Positions 8,887 to 18,703 are shown, numbered from the stretch's first letter. The stretch is 53,781 nt of DNA from a gamma proteobacterium endosymbiont of Lamellibrachia anaximandri (GCA_016756835.1 JAESPE010000001.1:80732-134512); one strand, 5' to 3'. Numbers and translations: made by a program. Notes: generated from the sequence alone by a model not told the origin.

Positions 8887-9195
8887 GATTCTGCCCGCAC
8901 TGCCTCCCAGATTATGGGGGACAAAGGGGGTGTCAGGAAAAGCCGAAAAAAGACTTGTTTTCCTATATAGAAACCGCACCAGGAAACAGATTACTTAAGG
9001 GAAAATTAAATTCCATTCCGACTAAAGAAATCCTGTCAAACACCGCTACAATTTAAAGCAAAAGAGGTAAATAGACTCGCAATATTGCTTTCCAGATAGA
9101 GGTTCCGGGTCTGATCCAATATTCGCACCTGCAATGGCAGACCGAAGTGGACAGACAGTCTCTCCCCATTGATGTGACAGGGTGAATTCGACGCA
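8887..9195. other. 309-bp gene-free gap
   Basis: AT-rich towards its middle. No RNA gene, clear terminator or good promoter seen; AGGGTGA about 10 nt before 9196 is a plausible ribosome-binding site for the next gene. Confidence 0.4.
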
Positions 9196-10140
9196 ATGTT
9201 TTCAGGTCTTCAGGATACCAGCTCCAGCGTTCTGATCGTCGATGACGCGCCGGATAACCTGGACCTGCTGCAACGCCTGTTGGCTGACGAAGCCTACGAG
9301 ATCCGGGTGGCGCCGAATGGAGAATTTGCTCTGCGTGCCGTGGAGGTCAATCCCCCCGATCTGATCCTTCTCGATATCCATATGCCGGGCCTGGATGGTT
9401 TTGAGGTGTGTAAACTTCTCAAGTCCAACGACCGTACAAGGGATATCCCGATCATTTTTCTTACCGCCCTGAACAATACCGAGGACGAGGGTCGGGGGTT
9501 GAAACTCGGGGCGGTGGACTATATCACCAAGCCTTTCCAGGCCGAGATCATCAAGGCGCGCCTGCGTACTCATCTGAAATACGTGCATCAACGCAATCTG
9601 CTGGAACAGCTTGCGAAGCTCGATCCTCTGACAGAGATCCCAAATCGGCGGTTTTTAGATGAACAGTTGGAGAAAGAGTGGAGCCGTTCCCTGCGTAGTG
9701 GTTCCCGGCCCCTTTCCGTAGCCATTCTGGACGTGGATTTTTTTAAAAAATACAACGATAGCATGGGGCATCCCATGGGGGATAAGGCCCTGATTGCAAT
9801 CGCCAGAACGATGACGCAAATACTCAGTCGCCCTGCCGACCTGGCGGCACGTTTTGGTGGCGAAGAGTTTTTCATCCTGCTCCCCGATACGGATCAGGCG
9901 GGCGCAGAGATGATCGCTGAACAGATCCGCAAAGAGGTGGAGGCACTTGCGATTGCTTATCCAGTAGACTCGGTCACACACCATCTTTCGGTAAGCATCG
10001 GGGGCACGACAGCTTTGCCCTCACCCGGCATTGGGTACAACGAACTGATAGAACGGGCCGATACCAATCTCTATGAAGCCAAGAATTCGGGACGAAACCG
10101 GGTCTTCTGGTCGATTTTTGCGCCACACAAGGATGAGTGA
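9196..10140 (+). CDS. Response regulator with GGDEF output (diguanylate cyclase)
   Basis: A 314-aa cytoplasmic PleD/WspR-like protein. Receiver domain at about 10-125: acidic pair in VDDAP, phosphoacceptor Asp60 (LLDIHMPG), Thr90 and Lys112 (YITKPF). GGDEF domain at about 140-310 with the active-site form GGEEF at 221-225, compatible with c-di-GMP synthesis. An inhibitory I-site, RPAD (212-215), lies five residues before it, so product feedback is likely. It heads a unit with a binding protein and a hybrid kinase whose phosphoryl group it is likely to receive. The start follows AGGGTGA. Confidence 0.93.
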   Translation: MFSGLQDTSSSVLIVDDAPDNLDLLQRLLADEAYEIRVAPNGEFALRAVEVNPPDLILLDIHMPGLDGFEVCKLLKSNDRTRDIPIIFLTALNNTEDEGRGLKLGAVDYITKPFQAEIIKARLRTHLKYVHQRNLLEQLAKLDPLTEIPNRRFLDEQLEKEWSRSLRSGSRPLSVAILDVDFFKKYNDSMGHPMGDKALIAIARTMTQILSRPADLAARFGGEEFFILLPDTDQAGAEMIAEQIRKEVEALAIAYPVDSVTHHLSVSIGGTTALPSPGIGYNELIERADTNLYEAKNSGRNRVFWSIFAPHKDE

Positions 10141-10232
10141 AATGTCATCCCTCCCCGAACGGATCGCCTCCCATGAACCCATCGAAAACCCTGCGTCTGC
10201 GGATCAAGGATGCGCCTGTTGAGGAGATGATT

Positions 10233-11423
10233 ATGCTACGACACAAAATTCCCGTTATCTTCCTGTGTTTGACGCTTTTCTCTGCCATCGTGCCCGCACA
10301 GGAGAACAAACCTGTCCATGTTGGGTTTGATGGGGAGTTCAGCCTGCTCAACAGTACCTCTGCCCAATCGATCGAACGGGGCATCCGTATCGCGCTTGAC
10401 GAGATCAACAAAGCGGGCGGCGTGTTGAACGGCCGACCGATGAAACTGTTGACCCGTGACAACCGCTCCGTTCCGGCGCGTGGGCGGGATAATATCCGGC
10501 GATTTGCCAAAGAGGAGGATCTGGTCGCCGTAGTGGGGGGGCGTTTCAGTCCGGTCCTTCTCGACGAAATCGATCTGGTCCACGAATTGGGGATCGTATT
10601 ACTGGATGCCTGGGGTTCAGCTGACGGCATTACCGAACATGACTACCGACCTAGCTATACCTTTCGCCTCTCTCTTCGCGACCGGTACGCCATGCCGGCC
10701 ATGCTACGGCATGCACAAAAAAAGGGGGCCAAACGGGTTGGAATAATGCTGCCGAATACCGGTTGGGGACGAAGCAATGCCAAGGCAGCCCAGCGTTATC
10801 AAGACCGCGAATCAGCACCCAAGATCTTGAAGCCTGTTTGGTACAACTGGGGGGCAAAAGATATGTTGCGCCATTATCGTACACTGCAGAGCGCGGGGGC
10901 CGATGCGATCATCCTGGTGGCAAACGATATTGAGGGATCCCGACTGATCAATCAACTGGCTGCGGTAGATGATGACGAGATGCTGCCGATCATCAGTCAC
11001 TGGGGGGTAACCGGCGGCAAAATGGTGGAAAATAGTGGAGCGATGCTGCACAAGCTCGATTTTTCCGTGGTTCAGACCTTCAGCCTGTTTACCGCTGATC
11101 CCCAGATCCGTAATCGGGTAATGAGCCGGGCCAAGCGGCTGTTTGGCATCCAAAGAATCGAGGATGTGGAATCGCCCGTGGGTTTTGGGCACGCCTATGA
11201 CCTGATACACATCCTGGCCCGCGCAGTGAATATTGCCGGTGCCACAAACCGGGCCAAGGTGCGGGATGCCCTTGAACAGGTGCGCGACTATCAGGGGCTG
11301 ACCGGTTCCTACGCACGCCCTTTCACACCTGAAAGCCACGATGCCCTCAAGCAGGAACAGGTATTCATGGCCCGTTACCGTGAAGACGGGGTCATAGTAC
11401 CGCTCTCTCTTGGGCGCGAATAG
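10233..11423 (+). CDS. Periplasmic ABC-type (branched-chain amino acid family) binding protein
   Basis: A 396-aa exported protein of the Peripla_BP_6/LivJ type. Signal peptide MLRHKIPVIFLCLTLFSAIVPA, then VHVGFDGEFSLLNSTSAQSIERGIRIALDEINKAGGVLNGRPMKL-type N-terminal lobe, typical of the family. The frame starts at 10137 but ATG 10233 has GAGGAG six bases upstream and begins the signal peptide. There are no permease or ATPase genes beside it; it sits between a GGDEF regulator and a hybrid kinase (6 bp before the latter). A sensory role, presenting a ligand to the kinase periplasmic domain, is therefore more likely than transport. Ligand unknown. Confidence 0.85.
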   Translation: MLRHKIPVIFLCLTLFSAIVPAQENKPVHVGFDGEFSLLNSTSAQSIERGIRIALDEINKAGGVLNGRPMKLLTRDNRSVPARGRDNIRRFAKEEDLVAVVGGRFSPVLLDEIDLVHELGIVLLDAWGSADGITEHDYRPSYTFRLSLRDRYAMPAMLRHAQKKGAKRVGIMLPNTGWGRSNAKAAQRYQDRESAPKILKPVWYNWGAKDMLRHYRTLQSAGADAIILVANDIEGSRLINQLAAVDDDEMLPIISHWGVTGGKMVENSGAMLHKLDFSVVQTFSLFTADPQIRNRVMSRAKRLFGIQRIEDVESPVGFGHAYDLIHILARAVNIAGATNRAKVRDALEQVRDYQGLTGSYARPFTPESHDALKQEQVFMARYREDGVIVPLSLGRE

Positions 11424-11429
11424 GCCGCC

Positions 11430-13919
11430 ATGAAGCTGGAATTCCTCAATACCATGCGCTTGAACCTGTCACAGAAGATCGCAGTGGGAACCGGCGTGCT
11501 GACATTGATCACTGTTGTCGTTCTTGGTGGACTCTCCTATCTGGCCATGCGGCAACAGATGAATGAGACCCTGCACGCCGAGATCAATGAGAGTGTCCAG
11601 GATCTGGCTCAGCGGCTGGATGATAAATTATCCGCAATGAACAGCACCCTGTCGTCTTTGTCGGAAAATACCCTGGTCGGCAATGCACTGGTGGATAACA
11701 TTGGGAGGGAGATCTATCTGCGCAGCTTTCTGGCCGATTTTCGCCAGATCAACGACGTTCCCGTCACCGTTGCAGTGACCGACTTTCGCGGAATACCGTT
11801 TTCCCAGAACAATGAGAGCGCGCTTGTAGTGGCCGAAGAGTGGCTGGCAGCCGTTGTCGATTCAGGAGAGCGGCGTACCGCCATCGTTGTCGATCATGAC
11901 AACTGCTATTTCGTATTGGCCGCCCCAGTGATCTTCGCCAACACCGGTCAACCGGAAGGAGTAGTCGTCATACAGTTTGCCGCTCATGAGTTGCTCAGAT
12001 CACCGCTTTACCGGCCATCATCCTACTCTCGCTATCTTGAGGATGTGTTCACCTTTCGCTTTATCGAGACCATCAGTAAACAGCAAAAAACCAAGACCAC
12101 TGGAAATGCCAAATCCAACTTTGTTGCAGCATCTGCTCCGGTTGGCAGATCAGGCATATTTGCATCGAATAAGATGGAAATCTCGGTCTACTCGAATCCT
12201 GAGGTTATTCCCGAGCATATCGACCGTTTATTGTGGGTCTATCTGATAACCGGGCTGGTTTCCATCTTCGTTCTGATCCCTGCCAGCCGTGTACTGGCAA
12301 ACTCACTGACCCGGCGGTTACGGCAGCTGGAAATGGCTACTGGGGGGATCTCTTTCGACACCGCCCGTCATAACCGTCTGCCGGTGGATGGCTACGATGA
12401 AGTGTCACATCTGAGCAGGACATTCAACTCAATGCTCGATCGCCTGGAGAGTACCTACGTGGCACAGCGCGAGACAGGGGAGCATCTGAAAGGGGCTCTC
12501 ACGTCCATGGAGCAGGCCAAGCGGGAGGCAGAGGCTGCGAGCCAGGCCAAGACTGAATTTCTGGCCAACATGAGCCATGAGTTGCGCACGCCTCTCAATG
12601 CCATCCTCGGTTTTTCCCAGGTGCTGGAAAAGAAGTGTCGACAGTGCCCATCACAGCAGAAAAATCTGGGTATTGTCATCCGCAGCAGCGAACATCTGCT
12701 GACCCTGATCAACGACGTGCTGGACATGTCTCAGATCGAAGCCGGAAAGATAACGGTCGAGAACGAAGTCATCAATCTCCATGAGTTGCTGGAGGATGTG
12801 GTCATGTTGATTCGGCCAAAACTGGAAGATAAGGGGCTCTGGTTACAACTCGAACAGGATCCTGAACTTGAACGCTATGTCCGGACCGATCCAGGCAAAC
12901 TGCGTCAGATCCTGCTCAACCTGCTTGGTAATGCGGCCAAATATACCGACGAGGGGGGCGCCATCATTCATGCCCGCTCCCATGAAATGGGATCCGATAC
13001 GGTTCACCTGGAACTGGAGATCGAGGATACAGGCAGGGGTATTGCGGAGCAGGAGCAGGCGCGGGTCTTCGAAAAATTTACCCAGATCAAGCGTAATCGG
13101 AGGCATAAAGAGGGTACTGGACTGGGGCTGTCGATCGCCAAGCGCTACGCCGAACTCCTCGGTGGTGAAATAGGTCTGCGAAGTGAGTTGGGTAAAGGGT
13201 CTGTTTTTTCCCTGTCACTTTCTGTTTCACGAGGTGAAATCGATGAGGTGGCGAAACGCTCAGACTACAGCAGAGTTATCGGGCTGGAACCGGGCCAGGT
13301 GGAATTTCGAATATTGATCGTCGAGGACAATAATGTGAATCGTCTTCTTCTGCGCAGCATTCTGGAGCGTGTCGGCTTTCAGGTGCGGGAGGCGGTCGAT
13401 GGTGAACAGGGGCTGAAAGTGTTTTTCGAATGGCTGCCCCAGTTGGTGCTGATGGACATCCGAATGCCCCATATGAACGGTGATGAAGCCACCCGCAGCA
13501 TCAAGGCGAGTCCAGCCGGACAGGCGTGTAAAGTGATAGCGGTCAGCGCAAGCGTATTCAGGGAGGGTAAGGAAAGGTTATTCGCCGCCGGCTGTGATGA
13601 CTTTCTGAGCAAACCCTTTTGGGAATCCGATGTCCTTGCCCTGTTGGCACAGCATTTAGGGGTGCGTTACCTCTATGAGGGGGGGACTTCGAAAAAACGG
13701 GTTGTAGCGCGAAAACTCGAGCCGCCGGACCTCACCATGCTTTCTGGTGAGTGGCGCAGACGTTTTCACGCCGCCATCGAGCAGGGACAGGTGATGGAAA
13801 TGGAGTCGCTGCTGGAAGAGATAGCACCCCATCACAAGGAGTTGTCGGAGCAGTTGTACCATCTGGTATCAAAATATGCATTCGACCGCTTGCTTGAACT
13901 GACATCTGAACACAATTGA
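11430..13919 (+). CDS. Membrane hybrid histidine kinase (Cache-like sensor, HisKA, HATPase, REC)
   Basis: 829 aa. TM1 about 18-40; periplasmic region about 41-265, alpha/beta and Cache-like; TM2 about 268-288; HAMP about 288-345; short coiled coil; HisKA with His383 in [14 protein letters not shown]; HATPase with the [12 protein letters not shown] box near 565; REC about 628-745 with phosphoacceptor Asp676 (LMDIRMP). The last 75 residues are a helical tail without an HPt His. Likely signal flow: the binding protein at 10233 senses a ligand, this kinase responds, and the REC-GGDEF protein at 9196 makes c-di-GMP. The start at 11430 is accepted; ATG at codon 9 is an alternative. Confidence 0.92.
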   Translation: MKLEFLNTMRLNLSQKIAVGTGVLTLITVVVLGGLSYLAMRQQMNETLHAEINESVQDLAQRLDDKLSAMNSTLSSLSENTLVGNALVDNIGREIYLRSFLADFRQINDVPVTVAVTDFRGIPFSQNNESALVVAEEWLAAVVDSGERRTAIVVDHDNCYFVLAAPVIFANTGQPEGVVVIQFAAHELLRSPLYRPSSYSRYLEDVFTFRFIETISKQQKTKTTGNAKSNFVAASAPVGRSGIFASNKMEISVYSNPEVIPEHIDRLLWVYLITGLVSIFVLIPASRVLANSLTRRLRQLEMATGGISFDTARHNRLPVDGYDEVSHLSRTFNSMLDRLESTYVAQRETGEHLKGALTSMEQAKREAEAASQAKTEFLANMSHELRTPLNAILGFSQVLEKKCRQCPSQQKNLGIVIRSSEHLLTLINDVLDMSQIEAGKITVENEVINLHELLEDVVMLIRPKLEDKGLWLQLEQDPELERYVRTDPGKLRQILLNLLGNAAKYTDEGGAIIHARSHEMGSDTVHLELEIEDTGRGIAEQEQARVFEKFTQIKRNRRHKEGTGLGLSIAKRYAELLGGEIGLRSELGKGSVFSLSLSVSRGEIDEVAKRSDYSRVIGLEPGQVEFRILIVEDNNVNRLLLRSILERVGFQVREAVDGEQGLKVFFEWLPQLVLMDIRMPHMNGDEATRSIKASPAGQACKVIAVSASVFREGKERLFAAGCDDFLSKPFWESDVLALLAQHLGVRYLYEGGTSKKRVVARKLEPPDLTMLSGEWRRRFHAAIEQGQVMEMESLLEEIAPHHKELSEQLYHLVSKYAFDRLLELTSEHN

Positions 13920-13920
13920 A

Positions 13921-13948
13921 CTCCCCCACTGCAAGCTGCGGGGGAATT
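13921..13948. terminator. Weak hairpin between convergent genes
   Basis: CCCCC and GGGGG pair around an imperfect inner stem just after the stop at 13919, followed by AATTGTT. It may end both the plus-strand kinase unit and the minus-strand gene ending at 13988. It is not a classic terminator. Confidence 0.3.
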
Positions 13949-13987
13949 GTTAACCCAAAGAGATTGAACAGCCCATTTGCAGGACTC

Positions 13988-14398
13988 TTAGACGCTTTCA
14001 ATACGCCGCCGGTAGAAGATCGAATAGTAGCGCACACTGCCCGGTGCATGAGAGATCCAGCCGGAGAGCGCAAGAATCATCAGTAGTAGCGGCATCGACA
14101 GATCGGGCCACAGGGTGATGGCATAGAGCAATAGCAGTTTGAGCATGATCACATGCCCGCGCAACTGCAGCAGCCAGATACCGTTGGCGTAGATAAATAA
14201 CAGCGACAATAACAGACCGCTAGCCAGACAAAGATCGAGATAAATACGCCAGGTTTCGTCCGCCGCCGCGTAAAGATAACCGCCTCCCACGCCGGCGATA
14301 CCGATCAGATGGAGTATACGCAGACCGATATTGATCCAACGGTGTCCTGGAAGATAACGTGATTGAGAGGGAAATAGCATTTGCTTGAGACGGGGCAT
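13988..14398 (-). CDS. Small polytopic membrane protein, unknown function
   Basis: 136 aa, very hydrophobic, with about four membrane helices (near 24-44, 53-73, 83-103 and 100-118 by hydrophobicity) and a basic N- and C-terminus (MPRLKQMLF, FYRRRIESV). No signature motif recognised. It resembles in size and pattern small conserved integral membrane proteins without known function. It lies 282 bp downstream of the kinase ending at 14681 on the same strand, separated by a palindromic repeat, so it may have its own promoter. Codon use looks coding and the frame is uninterrupted. Confidence 0.65.
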   Translation of the reverse strand: MPRLKQMLFPSQSRYLPGHRWINIGLRILHLIGIAGVGGGYLYAAADETWRIYLDLCLASGLLLSLLFIYANGIWLLQLRGHVIMLKLLLLYAITLWPDLSMPLLLMILALSGWISHAPGSVRYYSIFYRRRIESV

Positions 14399-14528
14399 CG
14401 AACATTACCAGTTGATTTTAGTGTCACTCTTCACCATTCCGGCAGAATAGAAAAGTCCGTTTGCAGTCCGGCAATTTTCGAAACTGAGCGATCCGCGCGA
14501 ACAGCTCGGAGAGTTTGAGAGACTATCC

Positions 14529-14661
14529 AGTGCCCGTCCGGAAACACTGTTTTCACCACGAAGCGTACGAAGAACACGAAGAAAATTCATGGTAAATCAA
14601 TCTTTTACCTTCGTGCTCTTCGTGTCCTTTGTGGTTAGATGTGGGTTTCCGGATGGACACT
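14529..14661. repeat. 133-bp palindromic repeat (family A)
   Basis: Arms 14529-14581 and 14609-14661 are 53 bp each and pair at about 40 positions without gaps. Each arm joins an outer GTCCGGAAAC-like motif to inner 9-bp periodic units of the type CACGAAGAG/CACGAAGAA. Related palindromes are at 45155-45296 and in the core of the element at 48079-48442. No coding potential and no target duplication seen here. Confidence 0.8.
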
Positions 14662-14680
14662 ATCTAGGGCCTGTTCCCCA

Positions 14681-16012
14681 TCACGAGGTTTCCAGCGGCA
14701 GGACGACCTCGACCCTGACCCCTCCCAGTTCAGGAGAACGCCTGAATAGAATAGTGCCTTCGTAGAGCTTGACGATATCCCTGGCGATCGAGACGCCCAG
14801 ACCATGACCCTCCACCGTCTCATCCAAGCGTACGCCACGACGGGTCAGACCGGCAAGCTCCTGTTCCGTCAAACCCGGACCATCATCCTCGATGATCATA
14901 CGGACCCCCCCATCCAGCACCATTCTGCAGACCACCCTGGACTTCGCCCATTTACAGGCATTGTCCAGCAGGTTTCCCAACAACTCGAACATATCCTCCC
15001 GATCCCCAAACACGGGTATATCATCATCGGCCTGCAGTTGGATATCGAGCGCCCGGTCCCGATGAATCAGTTGCAGAGTCTTCGCCAGATCCGCCAGTTC
15101 CAGATGGGGATTGAAGTGCTGCCCCGATACCCCTTTCCCAGCCAGGCGGGCACGTTTCAACTCCCGCTCCATCAAGCTTCGGATACGCTCGATCTGCTCC
15201 CAGGCCTGGGCGTTTTTCTGTGCTAGCTCACGCCCTTCACTCACGTCAAAATATCGTGTCAGCAGGTTGAGCGGCCCCTTCAGCGCATGAGCAAGATTGC
15301 CGACGGCATTGCGCGAACGCTCCATGCGCTGAGTCAACAGTGACAGCAGATGGTTAAACTCCTGCACCAGAGGCAGTATCTCCAACGGCACATCTTCAGA
15401 GAGTTTTACTGTCTTGCCCTGCTCCAGACTACGGACGTCATCACGTACCGCTTCGAGAGAGTGGAAAGAGCGCCGCACCACCATACGCTGCACCAGTAAC
15501 AGCAGCAACAGCCCGACAAATGCCAACAGGGCAAAACCCAGCTTGAATCGGTCACGCCGCGCCTGTATCGGAGACATATCCTCCGCCACCGCCAGGGTGA
15601 TATCGATACCGGACTTATGGAATCCCTTGACCAGGATCAGCAGTTTCTGCCCCGCAGGCCCCTCTTTGTAAAGACGCTCTGCATCGCCGGGAGATAGGGT
15701 GGGAATATCCAGAAAATGGTCCCACAGGGAGCGGGATGTAAATACATCCCCCTCACCTAAACGAACAATATAATAGTGTCCGGAGAGCGGTTGGCTATAG
15801 ACCTGATTCAAACGCCGCCAGCGCAGCTTTGTCCTGTCTGAATCCAGCACCAGCGCCGCCAATAGACTCTCTGTATCATGCTCAAGGCGGGAGGCGACGA
15901 AATCTTCCGTGAGCCCGCGCACAGACTGATTACCCACGACCCACAAAACCCCGATCAACAGGACGAGGCTGAGTCCCAGACCTATCTGCAGCCTGCGTTC
16001 CAGAGAGTTCAT
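14681..16012 (-). CDS. Two-component sensor kinase (PhoQ/QseC-like)
   Basis: 443-aa inner-membrane kinase. TM1 about 9-27, periplasmic region about 28-155, TM2 about 157-175, HAMP-like region 176-228, phosphoacceptor His242 in [13 protein letters not shown], and an HATPase domain with N box ([10 protein letters not shown]), EDDGPGL and GHGLGVSIA. The LAHALKxPL form of the H box is seen in PhoQ/CprS-like kinases. ATG 16012 overlaps the upstream regulator gene by 4 bp, so the pair is translationally coupled. It ends a unit that begins with cytochrome b561 and SHP/DHC, suggesting a signal linked to this redox chain. Ligand unknown; metal or cation sensing is common in the family. Confidence 0.92.
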   Translation of the reverse strand: MNSLERRLQIGLGLSLVLLIGVLWVVGNQSVRGLTEDFVASRLEHDTESLLAALVLDSDRTKLRWRRLNQVYSQPLSGHYYIVRLGEGDVFTSRSLWDHFLDIPTLSPGDAERLYKEGPAGQKLLILVKGFHKSGIDITLAVAEDMSPIQARRDRFKLGFALLAFVGLLLLLLVQRMVVRRSFHSLEAVRDDVRSLEQGKTVKLSEDVPLEILPLVQEFNHLLSLLTQRMERSRNAVGNLAHALKGPLNLLTRYFDVSEGRELAQKNAQAWEQIERIRSLMERELKRARLAGKGVSGQHFNPHLELADLAKTLQLIHRDRALDIQLQADDDIPVFGDREDMFELLGNLLDNACKWAKSRVVCRMVLDGGVRMIIEDDGPGLTEQELAGLTRRGVRLDETVEGHGLGVSIARDIVKLYEGTILFRRSPELGGVRVEVVLPLETS

Positions 16013-16677
16013 CCATCAACCGCCTTGAAGATGTAACCCTGGCCACGCCGGGTGACTATCCGCTCCCGTCCCAATTTATCGCGCAGGCGCCGCACATAGA
16101 CCTCGATCAGGTTACTGTCCCGGTCAAAGTCCTGCTCATAGACATGTTCGGTAAGGCGTGTCTTGGAAAGAATCTTTCCCGGATTGAGCATGAAATATCG
16201 CAGCAACCTGAACTCCGTACCCGTCAGATCCAACGCCTCTCCACCGGGCAGCGTTACACGCTGACGCTCCTCATCCAGTTCCAGCCCGGCACACTGCAAC
16301 GATTCACCGGCCATGTCGTGACTGCGCCTCAACAGCGCCAGGATTCGCACAATCAGCTCTTCCACATGAAACGGCTTGCCCAGATAGTCATCCGCACCGG
16401 CTTTGAAACCATCCACCCGTTCGTGCCATGCGTCCCTTGCGGTGAGGACGATCACAGGCACCCGGTTGCCATTGCGCCGCCAGTTGGAGAGCACCTCCAG
16501 GCCTGGACGCAGGGGAAGGCCAAGGTCCAATACCACCAGATCGTAGGGCACTTCGTTGCCCATGAACTCCGCATCCACCCCATTATCGGCAATATCCACG
16601 GCAAAACCGCGATGCTCCAGGTCGGGTTTCAGTGACTCCGCCAGCAACCCATCATCCTCGACCAGTAACAGACGCAC
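16009..16677 (-). CDS. OmpR/PhoP-family response regulator
   Basis: 222 aa. Receiver domain at 1-115 with the VEDD acidic cluster (residues 7-9), phosphoacceptor Asp51 (VVLDLGLPL), Thr79-Ala80 and Lys101 (YLGKPF). A winged-helix DNA-binding domain at about 125-220 contains [20 protein letters not shown] and the recognition region [16 protein letters not shown]. It partners the kinase at 14681 (4-bp overlap). It lies 3 bp after the PepSY gene. Targets are not known; the palindrome at 18647-18663 upstream of the whole unit is one place to look, although OmpR-type proteins usually prefer direct repeats. Confidence 0.95.
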   Translation of the reverse strand: MRLLLVEDDGLLAESLKPDLEHRGFAVDIADNGVDAEFMGNEVPYDLVVLDLGLPLRPGLEVLSNWRRNGNRVPVIVLTARDAWHERVDGFKAGADDYLGKPFHVEELIVRILALLRRSHDMAGESLQCAGLELDEERQRVTLPGGEALDLTGTEFRLLRYFMLNPGKILSKTRLTEHVYEQDFDRDSNLIEVYVRRLRDKLGRERIVTRRGQGYIFKAVDG

Positions 16678-16680
16678 GGC

Positions 16681-16983
16681 TCAATCCTCTTGTTCAGACT
16701 GAATGAGTTGTCCGCTCACCGCGTCGACCTTGAGTTCCCAAACGACACCCTTCTCATCCAAGATCTCGATCTCGTAGATATAGCGGTCATCTTCAGGCTC
16801 GAACTCAACCTCCAGAACCCGTCCGGAATAGTGCCTCCGCACAGTTTGCAGAATCGTCTCCAGCGGCTGTATCTCGCCCCCCTGGACCAGGCGGCGGGCC
16901 TCCCGGTAGTCATCATCGGCACCGGCTCCGCTCACCAGCAGAGCGAGACAAACAGCAACAACCAGGGCTCGTCTATTCAACAT
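16681..16983 (-). CDS. Periplasmic PepSY-domain protein
   Basis: 100 aa with a cleavable signal peptide (MLNRRALVVAVCLALLVSGAGA). The mature part is one PepSY-like unit: EARRLVQGGEIQPLETIL, then VLEVEFEPEDDRYIYEIEILDEKGVVWELKVDAVSGQLI-type strands. Small PepSY proteins often sit with two-component systems and b-type cytochromes and are thought to modulate periplasmic enzymes or sensors. It is 11 bp after DHC and 3 bp before the regulator, in the middle of the operon. A modulating role on the kinase periplasmic domain is inferred. Confidence 0.9.
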   Translation of the reverse strand: MLNRRALVVAVCLALLVSGAGADDDYREARRLVQGGEIQPLETILQTVRRHYSGRVLEVEFEPEDDRYIYEIEILDEKGVVWELKVDAVSGQLIQSEQED

Positions 16984-16994
16984 GGTGCAATCTC

Positions 16995-17558
16995 TCAGTC
17001 ATCCCAGTGCCCGTAACCGGGAATTTTTATCTCATGCTCATTGAATGAACCCTGCATCGCCCGGGCATGGCAGGCATTGCAGTTACTGAAGGAACTGACC
17101 TGTGGATTCCCCTGTACCAGTTTTTGGGGCAGTTCATTGTGCTCGTGACGAAAGAAGCGTGTCTCAGTAATCCGCAACGAAAAATCTCTATCTCCCTGCG
17201 AACCCATAATTCTGTTGGGCAACCCGGCATGCACCCGTCCTGCGGCATTATCGAGGAGATATTTCCGAATGAACATCGCCTCCTCGTTCGGCAGCTCGGC
17301 ACTCTCGCCAAAATGGTCGGCCAATCCGGACATAATGCCCTCCCAGGATTGGGCGGGCAACAGGCCCGGTTGATAGGGGAAGTGGCAACCCCCGCACTCC
17401 TCTACATATCGCTTTGATGCCTTTGAAGGCACACCCGACCTGGCTTCATTGGACCAGCGGGAAAAGTAGCCCTCGTCATCATCACCCATTACCTGCCCAC
17501 AGCCACCCACCGCAACAGCAGCCAAGACTATGGCACTCAACTTGTAAAAAAATTTCAT
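16995..17558 (-). CDS. Dihaem cytochrome c (DHC)
   Basis: 187-aa exported dihaem protein. The N-terminus ends in VGGC (Cys20), a plausible lipobox, so it may be membrane-anchored. Two haem sites: CGGCH at 55-59 and CNACH at 160-164. The segments CHFPYQPGLLPAQSW and GDRDFSLRITETRFFRHEH fit the DHC family, the redox partner of SHP. It lies 27 bp after shp and 11 bp before PepSY. Electrons would pass from the membrane cytochrome b561 to DHC and on to SHP. Confidence 0.92.
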   Translation of the reverse strand: MKFFYKLSAIVLAAVAVGGCGQVMGDDDEGYFSRWSNEARSGVPSKASKRYVEECGGCHFPYQPGLLPAQSWEGIMSGLADHFGESAELPNEEAMFIRKYLLDNAAGRVHAGLPNRIMGSQGDRDFSLRITETRFFRHEHNELPQKLVQGNPQVSSFSNCNACHARAMQGSFNEHEIKIPGYGHWDD

Positions 17559-17585
17559 CTCTTTTCCTCACTCGATCTTCGGGTA

Positions 17586-17990
17586 CTATTGACTCGATAA
17601 ATAGACGAGCAGGTCGCCCTTCTCCTGTGATGAGCATTCACGACCCATCGTCCATTTGCAGTTTCTGATGAACCACTTTTCCACTTTGCGCTGATCGGTG
17701 AACCGTTTTGGATTGACCGATGGCGCCAGCGGCTCGATCACCTTGCCGGTGCGAATATGTTTGCCCGGCAGTTTCAGATTATTGCCATGACAATCCACAC
17801 AGGAGCGTTGCCGGCCACTTTGCCGGTGGTGCAAAATCTTATTCCACAACGCCTTACCCACCTCACGATTGAAATCCTTAGCACCTTGAGACTGGTAAAG
17901 CGCCTTCAACGCCTCCACCGAATCAGCCTTTACGGCGGGCACCATCAAGAGGGCCAGTGAAGCGATCACTGCTATCGAAAAACCCTTCAT
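17586..17990 (-). CDS. SHP-type monohaem cytochrome c (DUF1924)
   Basis: 134 aa with signal peptide MKGFSIAVIASLALLMVPAVKA. One haem site, CVDCH at 64-68, followed by GNNLKLPGKH, the PSVNPKRFTDQRKVEKWF segment and the C-terminal NCKWTMGREC cysteine pair, all diagnostic for Sphaeroides haem protein. SHP binds oxygen and small ligands through an unusual Asn-ligated haem; its physiological role is unsettled. The frame extends to 18035 but ATG 17990, overlapping the cytochrome b stop by 4 bp as ATGA and preceded by GGAGAG, starts the signal peptide. Confidence 0.92.
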   Translation of the reverse strand: MKGFSIAVIASLALLMVPAVKADSVEALKALYQSQGAKDFNREVGKALWNKILHHRQSGRQRSCVDCHGNNLKLPGKHIRTGKVIEPLAPSVNPKRFTDQRKVEKWFIRNCKWTMGRECSSQEKGDLLVYLSSQ

Positions 17991-18616
17991 CTCTCCAGCC
18001 TCCCACCGTGCAGTCCGGCATTGCCGGCTTTCCACTCTTCAACAGTGTCATCTTCCGCCCGCTTCCAGCCGGTCACCATTGCACGCACCAGATTTTCATT
18101 GTGAACAAGCGTGCCGACCATTACACCCGCAACATGCACCACCACCAACAGCAGGGTGAAATTGGCGAAGAACTCATGGACCTCCTCCAGCATCTTCCAA
18201 CCAAACTGACCCACTCCTGAAAACCAGGCGGCCATCGGTCCCGCACCTTCGACACCATAGGCGCCCAAACCGGTTACTACGGTTATCATGAGGCTCAACA
18301 ACAGGGCAATGATCATTGCCCCGCCTGCTGGGTTATGTCCGATATGACGCTTTGCCTGCAGTACGGACATCTCCTTGAGATAGGTCTTTACCTCTGCGAC
18401 CGGCCTGATAAAGTCACTAAAACGCGCAAAACGCGGACCTATGAATCCCCAGGCCAAACGAAACAGCAGCAAAACTCCAATCAGATACCCGGCCCAGGAA
18501 TGGACCATCATCCAGTCGTCTTCAGTTGAATAAGCGATCACGAAGGCTGCAACCAGGCTCCAGTGAAACAACCGTATCAGCGGATCCCAAACTTTTATCT
18601 TTTTCTGTTCATTCAT
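17987..18616 (-). CDS. Cytochrome b561-type membrane protein
   Basis: 209-aa dihaem-b membrane protein of the cytochrome b561/Ni-Fe hydrogenase b-subunit family. Four helices carry His residues suited to haem binding: RLFHWSL (helix 1), MMVHSWAGY (2), LEEVHEFF (before 4) and VVVHVAGVM (4). It would oxidise quinol or ferry electrons between the quinone pool and periplasmic DHC. The frame can start at TTG 18622, but ATG 18616 has GAGG seven bases upstream. It is the first gene of the six-gene unit and overlaps shp by 4 bp. Confidence 0.92.
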   Translation of the reverse strand: MNEQKKIKVWDPLIRLFHWSLVAAFVIAYSTEDDWMMVHSWAGYLIGVLLLFRLAWGFIGPRFARFSDFIRPVAEVKTYLKEMSVLQAKRHIGHNPAGGAMIIALLLSLMITVVTGLGAYGVEGAGPMAAWFSGVGQFGWKMLEEVHEFFANFTLLLVVVHVAGVMVGTLVHNENLVRAMVTGWKRAEDDTVEEWKAGNAGLHGGRLER

Positions 18617-18646
18617 CTCCAAACCTCATCTATTTTCATCTTGTAG

Positions 18647-18663
18647 GCTGATCCTAGATCAGC
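18647..18663. promoter_or_regulatory. Perfect palindrome upstream of the cytochrome b561 operon
   Basis: GCTGATC-CTA-GATCAGC has exact 7-bp arms and lies 31-47 bp upstream of the ATG at 18616. The location suits an operator. The binding protein is unknown. Confidence 0.5.
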
Positions 18664-18703
18664 AAAATGAAATCAAACTGAATCTGAGCAACAAAATTCA
18701 GAC

